A DNA stretch of 64,000 bases from CAYWWM01 sp965198025 (GTDB lineage: Bacteria; Acidobacteriota; Terriglobia; 2-12-FULL-54-10): contig OZ240237.1 in NCBI GenBank assembly GCA_965198025.1, forward strand, positions 1,922,001 through 1,986,000, given 5' to 3'. Position numbers and translations under genes: made by a program. The notes under the pieces were generated by a model. It worked only from the letters and a program-made list of their open reading frames with translations. It did not search any database and was not told where the DNA came from. Below are positions 17,449-25,659 of this stretch, in pieces; position 1 is the stretch's first letter, and each line of letters begins with the position of its first letter.

Positions 17449-17803
17449 ATGAACGTCTTCCGCGTCTTCCGCGTTTTCCTCGCTTCGCCTTCCGATCTTG
17501 AAGCAGAACGGAAGAAGGCGAAGGAAATAGTGGACCGGCTCAATCGCATAATCCGTACGTTCAACTGGACTGTTGAACTCCTTGTCTGGGAGGACCGTTT
17601 TTCCGGAATCGGCCGACCACAAAGCCAAATCAACGATGACGTCGATGTCTGTGATCTCTTTGTGGGAATCATTTGGCGTCGCTGGGGATCGCCGAGCGGC
17701 GAATTCCAGTCCGGATTCGAAGAAGAGTTCGAGCGGGCAATCAGGCGGAGGAAGCAGTCGAAGTCTCCAGAGATATGGCTCTACTTCAAGCGAGTCGAGG
17801 ACA
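17449..17803 (+). pseudogene. N-terminal DUF4062 domain, cut by an IS3-type end
   Basis: About 118 residues match the DUF4062 start: VFRVFLASPSDLEAERKKAK, then GIGRPQSQINDDVDVCDLFV, GIIWRRWGSPSGEF, FEEEFERAI and SPEIWLYFK. The domain usually sits at the N-terminus of large STAND/NACHT-type or other signalling proteins, many of them defence related. The frame ends within the terminal repeat at 17804, so the C-terminal effector or sensor is lost. Confidence 0.78.
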
Positions 17804-17834
17804 TGACCTGACCGGTCCTTTTTGTACCACGTGA
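17804..17834 (+). repeat. IS3-type terminal repeat, left
   Basis: TGACCTGACCGGTCCTTTTT followed by GTACCACGTGA. In inverted orientation, closely related termini occur at 25585-25613 and 25631-25658. The TGA...GTACCA form resembles IS3-family ends. From here to 18110 only a weak minus-strand frame (18046 to 17786, hydrophobic, VREAYETFIAATNLRRA) is seen and not called. Confidence 0.5.
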
Positions 17835-18110
17835 CCCAGTGCTCTGCGGCGCCCGTGTCCGCGCCCCACAGAGACGCCCGCAGCGAAGAGGCCGCTGCCC
17901 TGCCCCTCGACCGCGGCGGTGAGCGGCGAAGCCAGCAGCACGACAGTGACTACCGCGATGAACCCCCCGCCCCCCGGCGCTCGCCGCAGGTTGGTCGCCG
18001 CGATGAAGGTTTCGTAAGCTTCCCTCACGAGGCAGCTTATGTTCATCCTCGTTGTCGAAGGATCGGAGAGCGGCGGGGACTGGCCCCGCCGCCATCTGAT
18101 GCGCGTCGCA

Positions 18111-18359
18111 CTAGGATTCTGCCTGCGGCTCTTCTTCCTGCTGAAGCTCGAAGATGCGCGAGTGGGCCCGATCGGCCACTTTCGCAAGCAGCAACAGGTC
18201 GTTGCGACCGAAGCTCTGCGTGCTCTTCCATTCCTCGCCGTCCTTGTAGAGGCGGGAGAAGGTGACATTGTGCCGCGTGCGGCCTTCGGTTCCGTTCGGC
18301 CAAATCGCAGCCTTGACGCGACCGGTGCGGACTCCAGAGATGGGTTTGGGGTTAGCCAT
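18111..18359 (-). CDS. Small conserved-type protein of mobile DNA, unknown function
   Basis: The protein has 82 residues: MANPKPISGVRTGRVKAAIW, then HNVTFSRLYKDGEEWKSTQS, FGRNDLLLLAKVADRAH and an acidic tail. I recognise the pattern as a small protein often carried by plasmids and integrative elements, without an assigned role. The start is certain from AGGAGG eight bases upstream. It lies inside the region bounded by IS3-type ends, with a ribbon-helix-helix frame upstream on the same strand. Confidence 0.75.
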   Translation of the reverse strand: MANPKPISGVRTGRVKAAIWPNGTEGRTRHNVTFSRLYKDGEEWKSTQSFGRNDLLLLAKVADRAHSRIFELQQEEEPQAES

Positions 18360-18384
18360 GATGTGTTTCCTCCTGAAAGTTTAA

Positions 18385-18435
18385 GGGTTTGTGAGCGTTT
18401 CCGCTCACCCGCAAATGGCGGAAACGGCCAAACCC
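18385..18435. repeat. Inverted repeat upstream of the 82-residue gene
   Basis: Arms GGGTTT and GCGTTTCCGC (18385-18404) face GCGGAAACG and AAACCC (18418-18435), with a nested palindrome GTGAGCG-TTT-CCGCTCAC. It lies about 26 bases before the start codon, a position suited to an operator or a leader hairpin. From 18436 to 18826 I see no supported gene. Confidence 0.5.
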
Positions 18436-18826
18436 TGACAGGGGAGGAACAGCACAGCCGAAGCCAGTGACGGGCAGGACCGACAAGGGCAAGAGCGAGT
18501 GCCAGACGCCTGCCAGGCGAGGGGACCGTTCTGGCGCGAGCCTTGCGTCGGAACAAAGCGGAACCAGCGAAGGCCAGCGGCAAATGGCGCAACCTCACAC
18601 CCGTTCTCCGGTCGTAGGCGGCAGGCCTGATTGGGGAATCACAACCGGGACGGGGCGCCTGGAACCGGACCGCTATCCTCCGGCGAATGGAACGCAGCGC
18701 GAAGGAAATTCCAGGATGGATTCTTGCCAAAGTGAACGGTATGGGACCACAAGCTTCATTGCAGCAGGAAGCCTCGCCAGGGCAACACGCGCATCAGCGG
18801 GGGAGCAGTCCTCGCCACTTCCGATC

Positions 18827-19012
18827 TCATTTGCAAGCTCCAATTATATAGGCTTCGATCCAGTCTCCTGGTTCAGCGACCATCTGTCGGCGGGTTGCGC
18901 TACACGCTGTCTTGAAGCGCCGATGGACTGATACCGGCGCGTCAACACCGAGCTGTTTTGTCGGCTCATGGGCCTTTGCCTGCTTGACGTTCTTCTGTGA
19001 AGGTTCGTCCAC
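18827..19012 (-). CDS. Ribbon-helix-helix (ParG-like) small protein, possibly degenerate
   Basis: The 61-codon frame has EPTKQLGVDAPVSVHRRFKT, then ACSATRRQMVAE, the pattern of small partition or antitoxin RHH proteins. The C-terminal dozen residues look unlike the family, so the end may be altered. The start would be GTG 19012 without a clear ribosome-binding site. Together with the 82-residue protein it suggests plasmid or ICE ancestry. Confidence 0.5.
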   Translation of the reverse strand: MDEPSQKNVKQAKAHEPTKQLGVDAPVSVHRRFKTACSATRRQMVAEPGDWIEAYIIGACK

Positions 19013-19159
19013 AAGGGTGCGGGGCTGGACCCGACAGGGTGATTGTTACCCCTGCTATGTCAGCGGAGATGAGCGGCCTCTCGTATCCCCAGAGGGAGCC
19101 TGCGAAAAACTTCCTTGCCAACAGGATTTCTGATGCTCTATATTCGTCTTATATTCGCC

Positions 19160-19503
19160 ATGTGGTCTATGCACAAGCCGACCAGGCCGGAGCGTCTCTA
19201 CGTCGATTTCAACGGCTTCTTTGCCTCCTATGAAGAGCAGGCGGACTCCCGCCTGTCCGGCTGTCCTGTGGGGGTAATACCGTTTCAAGATGCGCGCAAC
19301 AGCTGCGTGATCACCGCCAACGCGAAGGCCAAGAGATTCGGCGTCAAGACCGGGATTGCGATCGCCGAGGCTCGTCGGCTGTGTCCCCGGATAGCTCTCG
19401 TGCCGCAGCGGCCCGATCTGTACGTGCGGACACAGCAGCGGATCGTCGTAGCGGTGCTCTCCGTTTTACCGATCGATGTCATTTGCTCGATCGACGAGTT
19501 TGC
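19160..19503 (+). pseudogene. N-terminal fragment of a Y-family DNA polymerase
   Basis: About 114 residues: RLYVDFNGFFASYEEQ (first catalytic Asp), GVKTGIAIAEARRLCP, LVPQRPDLYVR and VICSIDEF, the catalytic SIDE box of DinB/UmuC-type polymerases. Homology stops directly after SIDEF, where the sequence joins the tail of an oppositely oriented Cache/SBP gene. Thumb and little-finger domains are missing. The fragment cannot encode a polymerase. Confidence 0.75.
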
Positions 19504-19552
19504 CGTAAACACCCATCGAGATTTCGTGATCCAGGTCAACGAAACCCGTACG

Positions 19553-21416
19553 TCAGGGCCATTCCTCGGCGCGCTGGGCGAAGATTGTGCCGCCGCTGTC
19601 GAACCATTCCGCGAACCCGATGGTTCCGTTCGTGTCAGACAAGCGATCGCCGTGTTCATGGTTGCCCGCAGCGCGTTGCCGGCGGGCGTGTCGGGATAGC
19701 TGAAGGCGCCCTGTTCGTTGCTCTCGACGATGGCCGTCACCCGCAGGCCCGGCGTGTCGCGAGCGGTTAACCGGTTGCCAAACTCGTCCCCCGCCAAGGC
19801 ATCCACTGCGCCTTCCAGCAACGCGCTGGTTTGCTTCCCGTCACTATCGAAATAGAGCACTTCGGGGTGGTCATCCCCGGGCGGCGTCAGGCGGACACGG
19901 GTGGCGATGGCGGCGGACCCCGTGCCGGCGGCGATGCGCAACGCCGCCTCGCTGTCCGGCGGTCCGGCGGTCAAAAGCGTGCCGTCGGCCAACAGCACCC
20001 GGGTCCCGGCACGGATGAAACCCGCGGTGTCGATGATGCCGGTCAATTCCAACAGCCGCTTCTCGCCGGTGGTACCCCGAAAAGTGCCCACGCGGTGTTC
20101 CGACGTCAGATCGTCGTGTCGCTCGATGGCGCTTGCCGCACGCACCAGCAGCGATTGGGAAAAGCTGATATGGCCCACGCCGAAGCGGATCACCGGCCGG
20201 CCCTCCGCATCCCGGGTGCGTTCGGGCAAGGCGGTGATGCCGCCGCCCACCATGCCGTAAGGCTCTTGCGCAGCCTTGAGCCAGATCCCGGAGAAGGGAT
20301 TGCCGATCCCCAGCGCGTTGAAGCTCAGTTTGCCTCCGGAAAGAGTTTCAACGGCGGCGACAAGGTCCGGCTCGTAGCCCATCGGCCGATGCGCTGCGGA
20401 CCCTTGCGTGACGGAGTAGCTCACCGGATTGAAATCGGTGTAGAAACCGTAATTGACGCGCATGGCCGGGAAGTCAGCCAGCGTTTTCCGGGCCGCTTCG
20501 CAGGCTGCCGCGGTCGAGCCGTCAGTGCTCCCTGAGCCACCGCCACACCCGCCCGGCGGGCAGTCCGTGTAGATTCCGGAGCCGATCAGAATCGGCAGGC
20601 CGGAGACCACGATCCTCTTGACGAAAGCCACCTTGCCCTGCAGCATCCAGGTGGAGGGATTGCGCGTCGAGTAGTGCAGGAAGGTTTCCCCGAAGGCGTC
20701 GCCAACGCTCACCACATCCCGGCCCCCAAAGGGTCCGTCTATATGGTTGTTCAATTCTGGAGAAAGGACGCCCCACCACAACTGGCTGTAGAAATTGCCG
20801 CTGAACAGCGGGTTGCCGTTGGTATCCAGGCCGAACAAGTAGATCGATTGGTTGCGCCACCGGGGGTCGCTGGAGAGCGCCCGGATGGCGAAGTACCCAT
20901 TCGCTTCCAACTCCATGGCGGCGCAACGGACGAACTCCTGCAGCCGCGCGTTGGAAGGATCGGATTCGACCAGGCCGGCGTTGACCTCTTCCGCCGCGCA
21001 GGTGGCGGGCAGGTCGCGCTGGTAGATGCCCGAGCCGATCGTGGCAGGGGTCCCGTCCCAGTCGATTCTCTTGACGTAGGAAGCCTTCGGCTCATTCCTG
21101 CCGGTCGCTGGATTTGGAAACGAGTAGTAGAGCCAGCCTTCATCGACGATGCTCACGATACGATACAGTTCCTCGTAGAAGTCGCCGAAGGCGTCGGTCA
21201 ACGGCCCCCAGGGTTGCCCTTCCCGCGACGGATCAGGTGGGAAGACGAAAGATCGGGCATCCAATCTCATGGATGTCACTTCGGTGACGGAGACATAGAT
21301 CGGGCCGCTCTTCCAGCGCTCATCTTCGTTGAATGCTATGCGGGCCTCCTCAAAGCCCGCTTCCTGGACGAATTCGTAGGCGCACTGCACAAAGGCCTCG
21401 ACATCCTCTGTGGAGC
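19553..21416 (-). pseudogene. Cache-domain / solute-binding-protein (family 3) fusion, truncated and frameshifted
   Basis: About 620 residues remain. Two tandem Cache-like units each contain FG(D/E)xxxxxYxxxxxxxW(L/M)xYxKRI-type motifs (YYSFPNPATGRNEPKASYVK; ETFLHYSTRNPSTWMLQGK). A Gly-rich linker leads to a family-3 periplasmic binding domain. After TMNTAIACL near 19645 the proper C-terminus (SDTNGTIGFAEWF, FAQRAEEWP) continues only in another frame, ending at 19553. The 5' end has no start and meets an unrelated + strand fragment near 21416-21579 (CNAYQYVLDRYGSDL). Such proteins sense or capture small molecules outside the cell. Confidence 0.65.
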
Positions 21417-21618
21417 GGATGGCTTTCTGTGCAACGCTTATCAGTACGTGCTCGATCGGTATGGAAGTGACCTTGATCGGGACGAGTTGCGAACGCTGCG
21501 GGCGGAGTTGGCAGATTTTCCTGGATTTACCTGTCTCGACAAGGGAGACTATATGGTGGAAGCCTACAAATATCAGTAGACTTAAACTAATGATAATAAA
21601 GCAGTAGATAAGAAAGTA

Positions 21619-21708
21619 TGGCGGTTAGGGTGGGATTCGAACCCACGGAGGCCGCAAGACCTCAACGGTTTTCGAGACCGCCCGATTCAACCACTCTCGC
21701 ACCTCACC
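21619..21708 (-). tRNA. tRNA-Ser (CGA)
   Basis: This is a 90-nt class II tRNA with an encoded CCA. The acceptor is GGTGAGG with CCTAACC (one G-A mismatch), the anticodon loop is CTCGAAA (anticodon CGA), the variable arm is GAGGTCTTGCGGCCTC, and the T-arm is GTGGGTTCGAATCCCAC. The acceptor mismatch and a CGAG D-stem variant suggest mild decay or a mobile-element-borne copy. Confidence 0.88.
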
Positions 21709-21768
21709 GCGGGTGGAAGGGCTACGGTCATTGTTCTCGAGGCCTTGGATTCGCTATCCGCCGCATAT

Positions 21769-21990
21769 TCATCCGTATCTAAGGCGACACGGATACGCCG
21801 GCAATCGGAAATCATTGAACGCTGGTGGGGGCCGATGCTTCCATCCTTCGTTCGCCACATACAGTTCCGCTGCGTCCCGCACGACCCACGCCAGCGACAC
21901 TTGTTTGACTTTGGCTATGCCTTCGAGGCCTCGTAGAGATCGGGCGGGAAGCTGATCGACGCACGCACCGAAGATACGTTCTGAGACTTC
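21769..21990 (-). pseudogene. CopG-type ribbon-helix-helix protein, frameshifted
   Basis: From ATG 21990: SSVRASISFPPDLYEA, then a one-base deletion. The family sequence continues in another frame (EGIAKVKQVSLAWVVRDAAE, then LYVANEGW) to a stop at 21769. As written the first frame ends after SKA. It lies upstream of nothing on its strand except tRNA-Ser. Confidence 0.7.
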
Positions 21991-22112
21991 ATGCTGCTTA
22001 CCTTCCTCTCTCGCATCTTCTGAGCCTCACAGAATGGCCTTCACCACATTACACCATGCTGGTGAACTAGAATATCCCCCTGATTCAGCTTTCCCGGACG
22101 TCCGTTGCCTCC

Positions 22113-23264
22113 CTACCGCACCGCCCCATCTTCGCCGATTGTCACGGGTGGCACCGGCCTTAACGGAAGGGCAAGGTGGTAGCGCACATGACGACGTTCG
22201 CCGACACGGGACAAGGCACCTTTGGCGACCATGTCAGCAAGGTCGCGCGTCGCTGTGGCTGGAGATGTCCCGGTGATGCGGATATAGTTGCCCGCACTCA
22301 GGCCGCCTTTGAATCCTTCCGGCCCTTCACGCAACATACGCAGTAGTGCCTTCTCTTGGCGTTCATTGAGCCGGCCGCGAAGCCGGTCAAGCAACCGAGT
22401 CTTGTCGAGCAGGAATTCGACGCGCGCTGCAGTGCGATGCTGTGCCTCAATTGCAATGCCGGCGAACCACGAGAGCCAGGATGTGACCTCGGTGTCTTTG
22501 TTCGCAGCTTCGAGAGCATCGTAGTAGGTGGTTCGCCTAATCAGAATCGTTGCCGCCAAAGCGGTGAGCGTTGGCTGGCCCAGACACTGTGCCAGTGCTT
22601 TCTCAGAAATAGCACGGCCGATACGTCCGTTGCCATCCTCGAAAGGATGAATGGACACGAAGTACAAATGTGCAATCCCGGCTCTCGTCAAAGCGGGTAG
22701 AGGGTCGGCGCCGTCTGGAGCTGTGCGGTTGAACCAGACCAAGAACTGCGTCATTTCTTCCGGCACTCTTGCAGAGGGAGGGGCCTCGAAATGCACCTTA
22801 GGCGCATAGGGTGCGCCTGAAACTACCTGCATCGCCTCATCGCTCCTGCGATAACGTCCAAGGTCTTTCAGATCCTTGCGGCCTTTGACCAACATCTGAT
22901 GCCACCTGAACAACTTTTCGTCGGAAAGAGGTTCCGCGAACGATAGGTAGAGATCCACCATCATCTCTGCGATGCCTTGCTCTGCCGCTCCCACCGGCCG
23001 GTCATCGGTAGCCACGCCAAGCTGTTTTCGAACCGATGATTGAACGCTGGCCCTGTCCAGAATCTCCCCTTCGATTTCTGAAGTGGTCAGCGCTTCCATG
23101 CTGATAGCCTCAATGGTGAGCCGCTCTTGATCTATCGCGTCGAGGTGCTTGATCGTACCTACGAACACGCCGCTTCCTATCAGGAAGTGCTCTTCCGCCT
23201 TTCTCAAGAGGGTCTGATTCCAGGAGAAGACGGGCCAGTCCGGTTTTTGCCAGTTCCACGTCAT
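22113..23264 (-). CDS. Fic-domain protein (probable AMP-transferase), class II
   Basis: The protein has 383 residues. Its N-terminal DUF4172-like region contains the inhibitory motif TSEIEG (61-66), which fits the [S/T]xxxE[G/N] helix. The Fic core carries HPFEDGNGRIGR from His206. A C-terminal winged-helix segment contains GNYIRITGTSPATATRDLAD. Fic enzymes transfer AMP from ATP to protein hydroxyls, and an N-terminal inhibitory helix defines class II. The winged helix and the palindrome over the start codon suggest autoregulation. The gene is intact, in contrast to its neighbours. Confidence 0.88.
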   Translation of the reverse strand: MTWNWQKPDWPVFSWNQTLLRKAEEHFLIGSGVFVGTIKHLDAIDQERLTIEAISMEALTTSEIEGEILDRASVQSSVRKQLGVATDDRPVGAAEQGIAEMMVDLYLSFAEPLSDEKLFRWHQMLVKGRKDLKDLGRYRRSDEAMQVVSGAPYAPKVHFEAPPSARVPEEMTQFLVWFNRTAPDGADPLPALTRAGIAHLYFVSIHPFEDGNGRIGRAISEKALAQCLGQPTLTALAATILIRRTTYYDALEAANKDTEVTSWLSWFAGIAIEAQHRTAARVEFLLDKTRLLDRLRGRLNERQEKALLRMLREGPEGFKGGLSAGNYIRITGTSPATATRDLADMVAKGALSRVGERRHVRYHLALPLRPVPPVTIGEDGAVR

Positions 23265-23293
23265 GAGCGATAGAAGTTTCTTCTATCGCTCAT
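23263..23293. promoter_or_regulatory. Palindromic operator over the fic start
   Basis: The 13-bp arms ATGAGCGATAGAA and TTCTATCGCTCAT are separated by GTTTC and overlap the fic start codon and the ribosome-binding region. A partial third copy, TTTCTATCGATCA, lies about 40 bases further upstream. It is a likely site for self-repression, or an mRNA hairpin that masks the start. Confidence 0.6.
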
Positions 23294-23498
23294 AATAATC
23301 TTTTTATGATTTATAGCAAGGGTTTCTATCGATCACCCGGCATGGATTGCTTCTCACCTTTCACGTCCCCTTTCACACACAATTTTGCTCATGGCGATGC
23401 AGCTATCCAGGTCCGATCGTGATGTCTCGGGGCAGATACTCGATCCGCTGCGCCCTCACAGCAAGAGCCGCCAGGATCTGGACACGGCGTGCTGACCG

Positions 23499-23645
23499 GG
23501 CCAGGGCTTCCTCGCACTCCTCTTGCGAATAGGGCGTGCACTCGGCACTCCAAACCCGGAATGAGGATCGAAATCCATGGGCCGTGCAATCGGTTCGCTT
23601 CATGTGCTGCAACACTACGTAAAACACACAGAACGACAACGGCCG
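23499..23645 (-). pseudogene. Fragment of a P4-type integrase
   Basis: About 49 residues, KRTDCTAHGFRSSFRVWSAE, then CTPYSQEECEEALA, match the HGFRSxFRxW catalytic box and following helix of P4-like integrases. Sequence on both sides is unrelated. The typical tail of such an integrase (AAYARSDLFERRR) turns up separately at 26828-26956. Confidence 0.65.
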
Positions 23646-23676
23646 ACCGGCCCTGGGTTTTGATAGAATTCCAAGC

Positions 23677-24330
23677 ATGTGCGGCCGATACACGATCGCG
23701 AAAGATCAAGAAGCGCTCAGCGGGTACTTCGGAGCCGCATTCTCCGAAACTCACCGTCCGATCTACAACGCGAGTCCAGGCCAGTGTTTACCGGTCATCC
23801 TGGACGTGGAGCCGGGCAAGTTCCAGCCCGCGTTCTGGGGGATTACCACCGATTTGCAGGGTCGTCCCCAGCGCATGCTATTCAATGCGCGGTCTGAAAC
23901 CGTCGACCGGCTGCCGACTTTCCGAGATGCATTCCGACAGCGCCTATGCCTGGTCATTGCGGACGGATTCTATGAATGGCAGACCACTGGATTGGGCAAG
24001 CAGCCGTACCGAATTGTCCTCAGCACGGACGAACCGTTTGCCTTTGCTGGGATTTGGCGGGAACGCCAGGGTAAACCGGCGTACGTGATCCTGACGATGG
24101 AGGCAAACACCGTCATGCGACCGATCCATGATCGGATGCCGGTGATCTTGGAGCGGGACAAACTGGCCCCATGGTTGGATCGAGGTCGGCCGGTGCGCGA
24201 TGTGCTCAAGCTCTTGACTCCGTATTCCGAAAGCCTGATGCAGGCTTATTCCGTTTCAGGGGCCGTGAACAAGTCAAGCAATCAGGGTCGAGAACTAATC
24301 GACCCGGTTACGCTGCTCCCGGATCGATGA
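23677..24330 (+). CDS. SRAP-domain protein (YedK/HMCES family)
   Basis: The protein has 217 residues starting MCGRYT, with Cys2 as the catalytic nucleophile after Met removal. Asn and Glu lie in LFNARSETV, then VIADGFYEW, FAFAGIW and the catalytic His in MRPIHDRMPVI. SRAP proteins crosslink to abasic sites in single-stranded DNA. The stop TGA at 24328-24330 is the first triplet of the IS3 copy, so the last residues may differ from the original protein. Confidence 0.9.
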   Translation: MCGRYTIAKDQEALSGYFGAAFSETHRPIYNASPGQCLPVILDVEPGKFQPAFWGITTDLQGRPQRMLFNARSETVDRLPTFRDAFRQRLCLVIADGFYEWQTTGLGKQPYRIVLSTDEPFAFAGIWRERQGKPAYVILTMEANTVMRPIHDRMPVILERDKLAPWLDRGRPVRDVLKLLTPYSESLMQAYSVSGAVNKSSNQGRELIDPVTLLPDR

Positions 24331-24405
24331 CCGGCCCTTGGTTTTTTGAACCACAACAAGAGTTAGTTTTGCGGCAAAATCTTGGGATTTGAGAGGAGCT
24401 TTGCC

Positions 24406-24672
24406 GTGAAGAAGAAACGCTTTTCGGTGGAACAGATGGTGGGGATATTGAAACAGGCAGAAGTAGGGGTACCAGTCCGGGAGTTGGTGCGGAGGGAAGG
24501 GATTTCCGAGCAAACGTTCTAGCGATGGAAGAAGCAGTATGTGGGTCTGGAGATCGACCAGGTGCGGCAGTTGAAGCAGTGACAGGAAGAGAATCAGCGG
24601 CTGAAGCGACTGGTAGCCGATCTGACGCTGGACAAAACGATGCGGCAGGATGTGTTGGCAAAAAAATTCTGA
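24406..24672 (+). pseudogene. IS3 OrfA, two internal stops
   Basis: From GTG 24406: KKKRFSVEQMVGILKQAE, then VRREGISEQTF, a TAG in place of the usual Tyr before RWKKQY, and a TGA in place of Leu after VRQLKQ. LKRLVADLTLDK follows. The HTH/leucine-zipper subunit is inactivated. The A7 run at about 24660-24666 is the usual -1 frameshift site into orfB. Confidence 0.85.
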
Positions 24673-25535
24673 AGCCTCCGCGACGCCGCCAGGTGGTTCA
24701 GTACCTGCGCGGGGGCTACAGGATAAGCGAGCGGCGCGCCTGCGTCCTCATCCGGCTGCAGCGAGGAACGTACCGATACCAGAGCCATAAAGATCCGCGC
24801 ACGGAGCTGCGGATGCGGATGCGAGAGATTGCGACGGTGCGCGTACGGTACGGGTATCGGAAGATTTTGGTGTTGCTGCAGCGAGAAGGCTGGGCAGTGG
24901 GCAAAACGATGGTCAGCCGCCTATACCGGGAAGAAGGCTTGGCGCTGCGGCGGACGGTCCCGAGGAAGCGTCGTGTGGCAGTGGAACGGCGGGAGCGGCC
25001 CCAGGCTACCGGGCCGAATCAGGCGTGGAGTCTGGATTTTGTAACCGATCAACTGGCGGATGGAAGAAGGTTTCGAGCCTTGACGGTGATGGATGTGCAC
25101 ACCCGGGAAAGCTTGGCCATTGAGCCGGGACAGAGCTGGAAGGGGCAAGACGTGGTGCGGGTGCTGCAGGGGCTTCAGAAGGATCGGGGTGGGCCGAAGC
25201 GGTTGTTCTGCGACAATGGATCGGAGTTTTGCAGTCAAGTGCTGGACCTGTGGGCGTATCAGAATGGAGTGAAGATCGACTTCTCCCGGCCGGGCAAGCC
25301 GACCGACAACGGACACATCGAATCGTTCAACGGGACGTTCCGGGACGAATGCTTGAACACACATTGGTTCACTACGCTCGGGGATGCCAGGGAGATCATC
25401 GAGGCTTGGCGAAGGGAGTACAATGAGAGTCGTCCTCACAGGGCCCTGGGGGAGAGGACGCCGTGCGAGTTCGCCCATCAGATCGCGGCTCGCCGCGATC
25501 CGATGGGCCTGCAAAGCCCGCAAGACTCACCCTGA
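24666..25535 (+). CDS. IS3 OrfB, DDE transposase domain
   Basis: About 289 residues: HTH_21-like MVSRLYREEGLALRR, catalytic Asp in AWSLDFVTDQL, Asp in RLFCDNGSEF, and Glu in NGHIESFNGTFRDECL, ending NESRPHRALGERTPCEF. The domain looks intact. Translation depends on a frameshift from orfA, which carries two stop codons, so the copy is probably immobile on its own. Confidence 0.85.
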   Translation: MLKPPRRRQVVQYLRGGYRISERRACVLIRLQRGTYRYQSHKDPRTELRMRMREIATVRVRYGYRKILVLLQREGWAVGKTMVSRLYREEGLALRRTVPRKRRVAVERRERPQATGPNQAWSLDFVTDQLADGRRFRALTVMDVHTRESLAIEPGQSWKGQDVVRVLQGLQKDRGGPKRLFCDNGSEFCSQVLDLWAYQNGVKIDFSRPGKPTDNGHIESFNGTFRDECLNTHWFTTLGDAREIIEAWRREYNESRPHRALGERTPCEFAHQIAARRDPMGLQSPQDSP

Positions 25536-25584
25536 CCTTGGTACAGAAATCCGGGGCCCCTCATAAGGTGGATTCTCTCTCTTT

Positions 25585-25613
25585 CCACTTGGTACAAAAG
25601 ATCGGTCTGGTCA
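25585..25613 (-). repeat. IS3-type terminal repeat, right 1
   Basis: Its reverse complement, TGACCAGACCGATCTTTTGT then ACCAAGTGG, matches the terminus at 17804 closely and in opposite orientation. The two could bound one former element of about 7.8 kb. Confidence 0.5.
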
Positions 25614-25630
25614 TTGTCTACTGAGAAAGA

Positions 25631-25658
25631 ACGTGGTACTAACCGTGGGGTCAGGTCA
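25631..25658 (-). repeat. IS3-type terminal repeat, right 2
   Basis: Its reverse complement starts TGACCTGACC and ends GTACCACGT, both identical to the terminus at 17804, with a diverged centre. It cuts the 5' end of the HEPN-like gene. Confidence 0.5.
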
Positions 25659-25659
25659 G

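Larger units (their letters stand above)
24328..25563 (+). mobile_element. IS3-family insertion sequence
   Basis: The 1,236-bp element has imperfect inverted ends, TGACCGGCCCTTGG...ACCA on the left and TGAGGGGCCCCGG...ACCA on the right strand. It carries orfA and orfB. No 3-4 bp target duplication is seen (left CGA, right TAA). Confidence 0.8.

Noticed and set aside
17786..18046. Minus-strand hydrophobic small protein downstream of the 82-residue gene
   Set aside because: Possible pilin-like character, but the frame runs through the IS3-type terminus and has only a weak start.
18467..18931. 154-codon + strand frame
   Set aside because: Low-complexity Arg/Gly/Ser composition, no start signal, no recognisable motif; the minus strand is equally uninformative.
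24328..25563. Target duplication of the IS3 copy
   Set aside because: Flanks CGA and TAA do not match.
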